Source: Filimonas zeae
Lineage (GTDB): Bacteria > Bacteroidota > Bacteroidia > Chitinophagales > Chitinophagaceae
Reading direction: 5' to 3'
Assembly: GCF_014641615.1 (NCBI RefSeq)
Contig: NZ_BMIB01000001.1
Coordinates: forward strand, 1,550,769 to 1,614,768
DNA: 64,000 nucleotides
In this document: positions 8,682 through 16,611 of the stretch, piece by piece
How positions within the stretch are numbered: position 1 is the first letter of the stretch
How the letters are laid out: the number at the start of each line of letters is the position of its first letter
The notes under the pieces: generated by a model
What the model saw: only the letters and a program-made list of their open reading frames with translations
The model's database searches: none
Told to the model about the DNA's origin: nothing
Translations under genes and position numbers: made by a program

Positions 8682-10070
8682 ATGCGCCATTGTTTTCGAC
8701 TGCTTTTGGTAATTAATATTGTTGTAGTATTATTTTCAACCGGTTGTAAATCTAAAAATGATGTAGTAGCTCCTGTACGGGATTCGCTGGGTAAAATTAA
8801 CCAATGGATTTACGACAGTATGGGTTATTACTATTACTGGAGTAGTACCATGCCTGCACAGCCTGATTACAGTCTTGCTCCTCAGTTGTTTTTTACTTCA
8901 TTACAGCATAAAGATGATCGTTTTTCTTCTATTACTAACCGTGCAGATATTGGCGGAAAGAAGAGTACCTTTTCTTATTATGGTTTTCATTATTCTATAG
9001 TGCGCCATAGTGTATCAGGTGCTTATATAGGTGTAGTTACCTATGCTGCCGCAGAAACCCCGGCTTACCGCGCAGGGCTGAGAAGGGGAGTTTATTTTAC
9101 AGCGGTGGACGACAGTACTTTATCGGCAGAAAGTATCACCTGGGCCAACGAGCGGTTGTCGTCGGGCAAAACCGTTGGTATTACCCCGGCTACCTGGCAG
9201 AACAACGCCTGGGTAAAAGAGGAACCTGTAAGTTTTGCCAGTTCTTATATTGATGAAAATCCGGTGGTATTAACCAAATACTTTTCACATAACGGGGTTA
9301 AAACGGGGTATTTGTTTTACAACCATTTTGTGGAAGGGTATGATGTATTGTTGCTGGATGCTTTTGCGAAGCTGAAGCAGGAAAATGTGCAGGAGTGTAT
9401 TATAGATTTGCGTTATAACCCGGGTGGCAGTGTAGCCAGCTGCGCCAAAATGCTGGGTATGCTGACTACTGTTACGGAAAACAGCGTATTTGGAATATTT
9501 GTGGGTAATGCAGGCTGGGGCAGGCAGGTATATAATATGAGCCGTATATTAAAAACCTCTACTTCTGCATCCGGAGCTACTGTTCCGGAATTAGCAGCGC
9601 ACCGTTTGAATCTGAAACGGGTATTTATTCTTACTTCACGGGCTACTGCTTCTGCGGCAGAGCTGCTGGTTAATAATCTGAAACCTTATTTGCCGGTGGT
9701 GCAGCTGGGGGATACTACTATGGGGAAAGATGAGGCGGGTTTTCAGGTAGCTGACCCCCGTAATCCGCGACAGGTGGAGTGGGTGCTGCAGGTGATTGTA
9801 TATAAATTACTGAATTCGGCGGGTAATGGCAGTTACCATACGGGCATAGTTCCGGCCAGGCTGGTAAGCGAACTTTCTGCCTTTCCGCTGGCTGCTATTG
9901 GGGCAGCAGATGATCCGTTGATTGCAGAGGCGCTTATGCAGATTTATGGTTCGCATACTATTGAGGAAGGGCTTTTACGCAGGAAGAAAACGCCCGTTTA
10001 CCCTGTGTATGTATCTTCTGGTGCAGATGCGGCAGGTGCGCCGGTGGTACAGATAGACAGGCCACATTAA
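8682..10070 (+). CDS. S41-family (CtpA/Prc-like) PDZ protease, lipoprotein
   Basis: 462 aa. Lipobox STGC (Cys22) indicates a membrane-anchored protein on the periplasmic side. Domains: N-terminal helical part (about 30-90), PDZ domain (about 100-185, ending near TPAYRAGLRRGVYFTAVD), then the S41 core (about 205-400). DLRYNPGGSVASCAK is the S41 core strand; the nucleophile is the Ser of ATASAAELL and the general base is the Lys of TTMGKDEAG, so both catalytic residues are present. It stands directly upstream of the FecR anti-sigma gene (62-bp gap) and diverges from the sigma gene. Prc-type S41 proteases are known to trim FecR-like anti-sigma factors in Pseudomonas, so a role in signal transduction here is a reasonable inference. 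Confidence 0.85.
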   Translation: MRHCFRLLLVINIVVVLFSTGCKSKNDVVAPVRDSLGKINQWIYDSMGYYYYWSSTMPAQPDYSLAPQLFFTSLQHKDDRFSSITNRADIGGKKSTFSYYGFHYSIVRHSVSGAYIGVVTYAAAETPAYRAGLRRGVYFTAVDDSTLSAESITWANERLSSGKTVGITPATWQNNAWVKEEPVSFASSYIDENPVVLTKYFSHNGVKTGYLFYNHFVEGYDVLLLDAFAKLKQENVQECIIDLRYNPGGSVASCAKMLGMLTTVTENSVFGIFVGNAGWGRQVYNMSRILKTSTSASGATVPELAAHRLNLKRVFILTSRATASAAELLVNNLKPYLPVVQLGDTTMGKDEAGFQVADPRNPRQVEWVLQVIVYKLLNSAGNGSYHTGIVPARLVSELSAFPLAAIGAADDPLIAEALMQIYGSHTIEEGLLRRKKTPVYPVYVSSGADAAGAPVVQIDRPH

Positions 10071-10132
10071 CTTAATGTTAAGCCGTGTTTCGCAGGTTCC
10101 GCTTTTTTCCCTCTTTACGTGATAGTATTGCA

Positions 10133-11143
10133 ATGGATAAACAGCTTCTTCAAAAGTATTTTGCCGGCACCTGTAACCCGGAAGAGCAGATAAGGGTGAT
10201 TGACTACCTGAGTGACAGGCAATCTGATATGTTGCTGCTGCGCGGGTTAATGGATGATGCGGAAAGGGATACAGAAGCGGAGATGATGCCCTTTGCTGTA
10301 GAGAATGAATTGAGCAAACAGTTACGCAGGTATGTGTTTTTAAACGGGGCTTTTGTACGTAGACTGTGGCAAACTACTGCCGCTGCCGCTGTTTTGCTAC
10401 CATTGTTTTTTGCCTGGCAGTATTTTGCGCGCAGAACAGAATTTAAAAATGCAGCGGTGGCTAAAGCCCCTGCTGTGGTAGATAGTTCCTGGAAAGTAGT
10501 ATTTAATAACGGCCGCTCCACACGCCGTGCCGTGTTGCCCGATGGTACACAGGTATGGTTAACGGCACATAGCCGTATACAGTATCAGCCGTTGCAATAT
10601 GGCGTAAACAACCGCCGCCTGAAACTGGAAGGGGAAGCATTTTTTGATGTGGTTGAGGATGCGCAGAAGCCTTTTGTGGTATACCACGGAACTATTGCTA
10701 CAGAGGTATTGGGCACTGCGTTTAATGTGGAAGCCTATACTGATGAAGCTGCAATAAGAGTATCGCTGGTAAGTGGTAAAGTACGTGTTGTACCCGTGCA
10801 AAACAAATACGGTACAGCGGCGCTGAAAGTGCTGAAGCCCGGACAGGTGCTGAGTTTTCATAAAAAAGATGGCAGTTTTAAAATAAAACAGCTGGTAGTA
10901 AAAGATGCAGCAATCTGGAAAAAAGGCATGCTGGTAATGAATGATGTGTCTTTAAAAGATGCGCTGCAAAGGGTTGAGCGCAAATACGGGCTTGTTGTAA
11001 AATATCCTGAAAAAATTGATATAGATAAAATGCGTGTAACGGCTGTGTTTAAAGCCGGAGATGCATCACAGATTATTCAGAATCTACTGTTCGTGCATAA
11101 CCTTCATTTCACCATTCACAATGATGTGGTAACTGTTTATTAA
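10133..11143 (+). CDS. FecR-family anti-sigma factor
   Basis: 336 aa from ATG 10133; the frame runs back to GTG 10085 but MDKQLLQKYFAGT is the typical FecR N-terminus. Cytoplasmic sigma-binding part (1-85), one transmembrane helix (about 90-108, TAAAAVLLPLFFAWQYF), then a periplasmic FecR domain (about 130-230, with LPDGTQVWL, LEGEAFFDV, TAFNVEAY and VSLVSGKV). A C-terminal DUF4974/STN-like domain (about 265-336) ends LHFTIHNDVVTVY. It should hold the ECF sigma factor (7982-8542) until the STN domain of the adjacent TonB receptor signals ligand occupancy. Followed 27 bp later by the receptor gene. Confidence 0.9.
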   Translation: MDKQLLQKYFAGTCNPEEQIRVIDYLSDRQSDMLLLRGLMDDAERDTEAEMMPFAVENELSKQLRRYVFLNGAFVRRLWQTTAAAAVLLPLFFAWQYFARRTEFKNAAVAKAPAVVDSSWKVVFNNGRSTRRAVLPDGTQVWLTAHSRIQYQPLQYGVNNRRLKLEGEAFFDVVEDAQKPFVVYHGTIATEVLGTAFNVEAYTDEAAIRVSLVSGKVRVVPVQNKYGTAALKVLKPGQVLSFHKKDGSFKIKQLVVKDAAIWKKGMLVMNDVSLKDALQRVERKYGLVVKYPEKIDIDKMRVTAVFKAGDASQIIQNLLFVHNLHFTIHNDVVTVY

Positions 11144-11170
11144 TTATTAAATAAAAGAAACTAAAGCTTT

Positions 11171-14100
11171 ATGGCCGTTTTTGAAAAGGGTTTTCTCTCT
11201 GTGAAGGGGTGGAAAGGGCTACTTGTCTTGGTATGTATATGGGTATGTGGTAACAGCGCCTGGGCGCAAAGTGGATGGGCTTCCTTAAAAGAAAAGGTTT
11301 CGGGTAATTTTTATCATACAAATGTGGCCACTGTGCTGCAGTCGTTACAGGAACAGACTTCCTATACGTTTACGTTTGATAACGGCTTAATGCAGGGGGT
11401 GGTAGTGGATTCTCTGGTGGTTAAAAACGGTACGCTGGGTGGAATACTACAACAGCTACACGATAGATCGGGGTTGCTGTTTTCACTGATGCCGAATAAA
11501 AATATTGGTGTGCAGAAAGGAAAAGAAGCGATGAAACAAAAACATGTAACCGGTCAGGTACTGGATCAGAAATCGGGGTTGCCGGTAGGCGGAGCTACGG
11601 TATCGGCCGGTGAGGTAAAGCAGGCTACGGATCTGGAGGGAAAGTTTTCTTTGCCGCTGAAGCCTGGGAAGTATATTGTTGAGATTTCTTTTATAGGTTA
11701 TCAAGGTAAAAGAATTACGGATGTGGTGGTTGAAGCCGATGATGCTATTATTAATCTGGATGTGCTGCTGACACCGCAGGCCGGTACTTTATCGGGTGTA
11801 ATGGTGTCTGCCGGTATGCGTAAAGAGAGTGTTGCGGCTTTATATGTGAAGCAGAAGAATAATGTGGCTATCAGTGATGGCATCAGTGCCGAACAGATAC
11901 GTGCTACGGCTGATAACAACGCAGCTCAGGTGCTGAAAAGAGTAAGTGGGGTGGTGGTACAGAACGATAAGTTTATTACTATCCGTGGCATGAGTGATCG
12001 TTATAACAACGTATTGATTAACGGTGCTATGCTACCCAGTACAGAACCTAACCGCCGCAACTTTAGTTTTGATATTGTGCCGAGTGCATCTATTGATAAT
12101 ATTGTGATTAACAAAACGGCTTCTCCGGATATGCCGAGTGAGTTTTCGGGTGGCTTTGTACAAATCAATACCCGGGATGTGCCTGTGCGTAACTTTCTGG
12201 ATGTAACTATTGGTTCGGGATTTAACGCTGCTTCCAGCGGACAGATGATGATGGATCATAAGCGTTTGGGAAGTGATTATCTGGGTGCAAAAGGAAAAGA
12301 TCGTACCTGGTATGGTACTATATTACAGGGGGCACCTTATATAAAAGCGCTTTATAGCGATGATCTGGATTATACCGCCAAAGTAGGCAGCCAGATTCCT
12401 AACCGGTGGAAGTATTACCAATATGGGTATGCGCCGGTTCAGAACTATCAGCTGGCAGGCGGAATGATATTCAGGTTAAAGCATAATTCCTCGCTGGGGT
12501 TTACGAGTGGCGCTACTTATCGTAACGAACAGTTTGTGGAAAAAGGGGAAAAACGTAATATCTCTAATGCAGATTATAGAACTGAACGCTACCGTTTTAC
12601 AACTACTATTGGAGGTATTGCTAACCTTGCTTTTAAAACGGCTAATCACAAGCTGGCGTTTAAAAACCTGTATAACCGCAGATTCAGCAGCCAGTTTGAT
12701 TATGATAATGGCAGAGATTTTAATACCAGTGACTTTGTAAGAAACACCACTTCTAATGTACTTGTAAACGAAATTATACTGAACAGACTGGAGGGGGAAC
12801 ATATAATTGGCAGAAATCTGTTTCGTGTAGACTGGTTTGCCGATGTAAACAGGCTTACCCGCGATCAGCCCGATACCAGATACATCAGAGGTGTTAACAG
12901 GGATGAGGAGGCTAACTATTCTTATAATTTTAAAGAGCGGCCCATTATATGGGGGGCCTTGTTTGCCTCTGCATTAAAAGAGACACGCAAAAATGCGGGG
13001 GTAAATGTAAGTGTGCCTTTTTCTATACTGAAGAATGCGCAGCAGATTAAAGCAGGTTATTCCTTTTCAGATAGAAAAGCAGATTATAATGGCACTGGTT
13101 TTCGTGTACTGGACGTGGCAACGGATGGTATATGGGCCACTAAACAGGTGGGATTGCCCTATGATGTTATTGTATCTCAACAGAATTTACTGGCAAAGCA
13201 TCTTACTTATTATCCTACCTATAATACGAATGATAATTCAACAGGAGATGGATATAGTGGTGAACAGAAGCTGGATGGCGTTTATGTAATGGGCGACTTC
13301 AGGATAATGCAGCAACTGCGTATTACCGGCGGATTGCGTTATGAAAATAACCGGATAAAAATGAATACGGCCTATATGCTGAAGTCTGGTGCTGATTCTG
13401 TTACTACAGGAAACCTGCCGGCTGAGAAAAGCTGGTTGCCCTCTGTAAACCTGATTTATAATATAAGCCCAAAGATGAATTTCCGGGCTTCTTACGGAGA
13501 AACATTGGCCAGACCTGATTTTGTAGAGCGCTCTCCATTTATTTATTATGATTTTCCTGAGCAGTTGTTTGTATATGGCAACTACGGTATTAAAACTACC
13601 ACCGTTAAAAATTATGATGCGCGGATTGAATACTATCCTTCGGGAAGTGAGGTTGCTTCTGTGTCGTTCTTTTACAAGGATTTTACTAATCCGGTAGAGC
13701 GGTTTTTTATACAAGGTAATCCTTCTAACAGTGTTGAGTATGCTAATCTGGATAAAGCGTATGTGAGGGGTGTAGAGGTGGATATCAGAAAATCGCTTTC
13801 TTTTATAGGGGAAGGCAGCTTTTTGCGGAACCTGTATGTGAGCGGTAATTTCAGCTATCTGAAAGGAAGAATTGAAACCTATGCTGAAAGATTGGATACT
13901 CCTACCAATCAGATGAAAAGAGTAAAGGTGGAAAGCGACAGGCCGGTGCAGGGTTTATCTCCTTATGTATTGAATCTGGGTTTGAATTATCAATCGAAGA
14001 TTGCTGGTTTCAATATCGGATACAACAGATTTGGTCGTCGTATTATATATGGAGGAACTCAGGAAGGGCTGGTGCAATATGAAAATCCGAGAGATGTGCT

Positions 14101-14338
14101 GGATCTGCAGCTGAACTTCTGGTTGGTTAAACAGAAGATGGAACTGCGCCTGAATGCTGCTGATATTCTTAACCAGCCGTTTATTATTTACAGCAATGCA
14201 ACCAATGATGCTAATGGTGGTTCCAGTGCACCTAATACAGACCCCCAGGGAATACAATTTAATCCGGATGTTGATTTTGTTAATTATAAAGTAAAAAGAG
14301 GGGCCAACTACAGTTTTGTGCTCACCTATAAGTTTTAA
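11171..14338 (+). CDS. STN-containing TonB-dependent receptor (signal-transducing)
   Basis: 1055 aa. Signal peptide ending SAWAQ (about residue 33). Domains: STN secretin/TonB N-terminal domain (about 40-115), carboxypeptidase-regulatory beta-sandwich (about 122-195), plug (about 210-335, with ADNNAAQVLKRVSGV and FITIRGMSDRYNNVLINGA), then a long beta-barrel ending VLTYKF. The STN domain is the part that contacts FecR's periplasmic C-terminus, so this receptor can both import its ligand and induce its own regulon. It lies between fecR and the beta-helix lipoprotein, all on the plus strand. Ligand unknown; ferric chelates are classical for FecR-linked receptors, but oligosaccharides, proteins and phosphorylated compounds are all possible in this phylum. 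Confidence 0.92.
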   Translation: MAVFEKGFLSVKGWKGLLVLVCIWVCGNSAWAQSGWASLKEKVSGNFYHTNVATVLQSLQEQTSYTFTFDNGLMQGVVVDSLVVKNGTLGGILQQLHDRSGLLFSLMPNKNIGVQKGKEAMKQKHVTGQVLDQKSGLPVGGATVSAGEVKQATDLEGKFSLPLKPGKYIVEISFIGYQGKRITDVVVEADDAIINLDVLLTPQAGTLSGVMVSAGMRKESVAALYVKQKNNVAISDGISAEQIRATADNNAAQVLKRVSGVVVQNDKFITIRGMSDRYNNVLINGAMLPSTEPNRRNFSFDIVPSASIDNIVINKTASPDMPSEFSGGFVQINTRDVPVRNFLDVTIGSGFNAASSGQMMMDHKRLGSDYLGAKGKDRTWYGTILQGAPYIKALYSDDLDYTAKVGSQIPNRWKYYQYGYAPVQNYQLAGGMIFRLKHNSSLGFTSGATYRNEQFVEKGEKRNISNADYRTERYRFTTTIGGIANLAFKTANHKLAFKNLYNRRFSSQFDYDNGRDFNTSDFVRNTTSNVLVNEIILNRLEGEHIIGRNLFRVDWFADVNRLTRDQPDTRYIRGVNRDEEANYSYNFKERPIIWGALFASALKETRKNAGVNVSVPFSILKNAQQIKAGYSFSDRKADYNGTGFRVLDVATDGIWATKQVGLPYDVIVSQQNLLAKHLTYYPTYNTNDNSTGDGYSGEQKLDGVYVMGDFRIMQQLRITGGLRYENNRIKMNTAYMLKSGADSVTTGNLPAEKSWLPSVNLIYNISPKMNFRASYGETLARPDFVERSPFIYYDFPEQLFVYGNYGIKTTTVKNYDARIEYYPSGSEVASVSFFYKDFTNPVERFFIQGNPSNSVEYANLDKAYVRGVEVDIRKSLSFIGEGSFLRNLYVSGNFSYLKGRIETYAERLDTPTNQMKRVKVESDRPVQGLSPYVLNLGLNYQSKIAGFNIGYNRFGRRIIYGGTQEGLVQYENPRDVLDLQLNFWLVKQKMELRLNAADILNQPFIIYSNATNDANGGSSAPNTDPQGIQFNPDVDFVNYKVKRGANYSFVLTYKF

Positions 14339-14354
14339 AAAGGATGATAGGGCA

Positions 14355-14375
14355 TATATAAGTTTCAAAAATTAA
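14355..14375 (+). repeat. 21-bp direct repeat, left copy
   Basis: Exact 21-base sequence beginning TATATAAG and ending AAAATTAA, repeated in the same orientation at 20474-20494. This copy lies between the receptor stop (14338) and the start of the beta-helix lipoprotein (14386), where it occupies the leader and ribosome-binding region. A match of this length is not expected by chance in 64 kb. Confidence 0.8.
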
Positions 14376-14385
14376 AAACACACTT

Positions 14386-15717
14386 ATGAACAAATTCACT
14401 ATGGGCCTGGCAGCGATTGTTGCCTTAAGCTCCGTTGCCTGTAAGAAAAACATGGACCAGGCTGTTAATGATCGTTCTTTAACTGCTGAGCCAACCTACC
14501 TGGGCGTTGACACGCTGAGAGGTGTTATTGCCACTGACCGTACTTTATCTAAAGACACACTTTACCGTCTTGATGGTAAAGTGTTTGTGGCTAAAGGTAA
14601 AACCCTGACTATTCCTGCCGGTACCTGGATTAAGGGTATTAAAAAGACTACCGCGGTTGATGCTTCTGCCCTGATTGTATTAAGAGGTGCTAAAGTAAGA
14701 GCTAACGGTGCTGCTACTAACCCTGTTGTATTTACTTCTAACGAAGCAGTTCCTGCTCCTGGTGACTGGGGTGGTGTTGTACTGTTAGGCAGAGCACTGG
14801 TTAACAAAAGCAATCCTTTAATTGAAGGTATTGATGCTTCTCTGACACTGCCTGTAGGTAGCGGTCTTACGCTGGACTCTCTGCGTTATGGTGGTACTAC
14901 TACTGCTGACAACTCTGGTGTTATTAACTACGCCAGAATTGAGTATGCAGGTGCTTCTATTTCTGCAAACAATGAACTGAATGGTCTTACCTGCGGTGGT
15001 GTAGGTAGCGCTACTGTTCTTACTAACATTCAGGTTTCTTATGGCAGAGATGATGCCTTCGAATTCTTTGGTGGTTCTGTAAATGGTTTCCACCTGGTTG
15101 CTCTGGGTGCTGATGACGATTCTTACGATACTGACTTTGGTTATAGCGGTACTATCTCTTATTCACTGTCAGTTCTGAATCCTAACAAGAGTGCTTATTC
15201 ATCTGATCCTAACGGTATCGAAGCTGATAACGACGGTTCAGGTTCATTTGATACTCCACAGTCATTCCCTAAATTCAACCACGTAACTATTCTGGGTATC
15301 AGAGATACTGCTACTGCAACTGCTAAAGGCTTCCTGAACGGTGCCCGCTTCCGCAGAAGAACTAACCTGACCGTAACTAACTCTATTTTCCAGGGCTTCC
15401 CTAACGGTGCAAGATTCGAGAGCAACTTTACAAGAGATACTGCTTCTCTGAACTTTACTCACAACCTGGTTCAGGGTTACAGAACTTCTTTCCTGGACGT
15501 AACCTCACTGCCTGCTACCAATACCACTTTCCTGAATGGTGGCTATGATAGCGTTAAGCTGGTTAGCCCATGGGATTATACTGATTTCAGACCTGTTTCC
15601 GGTACTCCTGCTGCTACCAGCGGCAATGATGCTACTGGTTACCGTGGTGCGTTCCATCCTACTCAGGCTCAGTGGACTGCAAACTGGACAAGGTTTGATT
15701 ACGTTGTTAACTTCTAG
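14386..15717 (+). CDS. beta-helix-like lipoprotein with acidic loops, likely highly expressed
   Basis: 443 aa. Lipobox SVAC (Cys19), then KK, typical of Bacteroidota outer-membrane lipoproteins. Repeating short strands (KTLTIPAGT, ALIVLRGAKV, PVVFTS, GDWGGVVLLG, INYARIEYAG, LTVTNSIF) suggest a right-handed beta-helix. Three acidic, Asp-rich stretches stand out: RDDAFEF (221-227), GADDDSYDTDFGY (241-253) and EADNDGSG (279-286), possibly calcium- or ligand-binding. Codon choice is strongly biased (GGT, GCT, AAC, CTG), unlike its divergent paralogue at 6735-7970, suggesting high expression. It follows the TonB receptor by 47 bp and probably serves as its surface partner. Role inferred from position only. 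Confidence 0.75.
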   Translation: MNKFTMGLAAIVALSSVACKKNMDQAVNDRSLTAEPTYLGVDTLRGVIATDRTLSKDTLYRLDGKVFVAKGKTLTIPAGTWIKGIKKTTAVDASALIVLRGAKVRANGAATNPVVFTSNEAVPAPGDWGGVVLLGRALVNKSNPLIEGIDASLTLPVGSGLTLDSLRYGGTTTADNSGVINYARIEYAGASISANNELNGLTCGGVGSATVLTNIQVSYGRDDAFEFFGGSVNGFHLVALGADDDSYDTDFGYSGTISYSLSVLNPNKSAYSSDPNGIEADNDGSGSFDTPQSFPKFNHVTILGIRDTATATAKGFLNGARFRRRTNLTVTNSIFQGFPNGARFESNFTRDTASLNFTHNLVQGYRTSFLDVTSLPATNTTFLNGGYDSVKLVSPWDYTDFRPVSGTPAATSGNDATGYRGAFHPTQAQWTANWTRFDYVVNF

Positions 15718-15750
15718 TTTTTTGATGTACTTATCATCCTTTGAAAAAGT

Positions 15751-15779
15751 AAAAGGCACACGAAAGTGTGCCTTTTATT
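15751..15779 (+). terminator. rho-independent terminator after the beta-helix lipoprotein
   Basis: Perfect stem AAAAGGCACAC / GTGTGCCTTTT around a GAAA tetraloop, followed by ATTA. The arms start and end in A and T runs, so it works in both directions, though only the plus-strand gene ends here. It separates the receptor/lipoprotein transcript from the T9SS block that follows. Confidence 0.85.
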
Positions 15780-15859
15780 AAAACTGTTGCCGGGGCGAGG
15801 TTTATGTATGTTTTCCATTTCAGTTTTTTGAGACAGAGGTTTATCGAAATTATAATTAT

Positions 15860-16573
15860 ATGTTGTTGAAATTAAGAAGTGCTTTTGTTTTAGCTTTTGT
15901 ATTGTTTTTTTGTGCGGGATGCAGTAAAGGAATTGAGGTGGAAGAAACTGCACGCATTAATTTTCGCGTGGCTGCTGTTACGGCTGAGCCTATGAGTTTT
16001 CAGTTTAGTTTAAATGGCAACATCGATAGATTACTGACTCCTTCAATCAGTAATCTGATTGTGCCTGTTACGGTTCCCTATAGGGATAGTATAACCATTC
16101 CTGTGAAAATAGAACAGCTGCCTTTACAAAGAGCAGTGGCGAATATAAATTTTAAGCCTGAGGCTGGTAAAAAGGTTACACACCTACTTACTGTTTTTCA
16201 GGCAAAAGCCGGTAATGTACCTTTTCTTGTGTTACCTGATAGTGTATCCTTACCAGGTTTAGGATATACAAAGCTTCAGTTTACTTATAGCGACGAGGCC
16301 TGGCCGGAGCGTATAAAAGTAAGGCTCTATACTTCTGCTTCTTCTGCAGTTTCAGATAGCTGTATGATACATAAATACCAGTTTTCTAACTGGGCTACCG
16401 TTGTTTATAAAAGGTTAGTGGATGTGTATTATGATGTAACGGATGTGTCTACAGATGAAATACTTGTTTCGCGCCGCTTTGCTCCCTTAACATTTAATAG
16501 TATGTCTGAAGATTACAATATTTATCAGCTGGCTAAATCCGGAGAGACTGTTTCTTTTACTGCGTTGTATTGA
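15860..16573 (+). CDS. uncharacterised lipoprotein upstream of T9SS cargo
   Basis: 237 aa from ATG 15860. Lipobox CAGC (about residue 21) then SKG. The rest is beta-rich with no family I can name; it contains INFRVAAVTAEPMSFQF and TVPYRDSITIPVKIEQLPL, reminiscent of Bacteroidota lipoproteins with a bacterial Ig-like or Calx-beta-like fold. It is 38 bp upstream of the T9SS cargo and on the same strand, so probably the first gene of a three-gene transcript (lipoprotein, cargo, PorV-like protein). It may be an accessory anchor or chaperone for the cargo; that is inference. Confidence 0.65.
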   Translation: MLLKLRSAFVLAFVLFFCAGCSKGIEVEETARINFRVAAVTAEPMSFQFSLNGNIDRLLTPSISNLIVPVTVPYRDSITIPVKIEQLPLQRAVANINFKPEAGKKVTHLLTVFQAKAGNVPFLVLPDSVSLPGLGYTKLQFTYSDEAWPERIKVRLYTSASSAVSDSCMIHKYQFSNWATVVYKRLVDVYYDVTDVSTDEILVSRRFAPLTFNSMSEDYNIYQLAKSGETVSFTALY

Positions 16574-16611
16574 TTTTTGTATAAACCCGCTTTTACTTAA
16601 TAAAATTACTG

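Noticed and set aside
14330..14375. Local duplication of the receptor C-terminus (TATAAGTTTT at 14330 and TATAAGTTTC at 14357)
   Set aside because: The first is simply the codons for the common YKF end of the receptor; similarity over ten bases is too short to claim a separate element.
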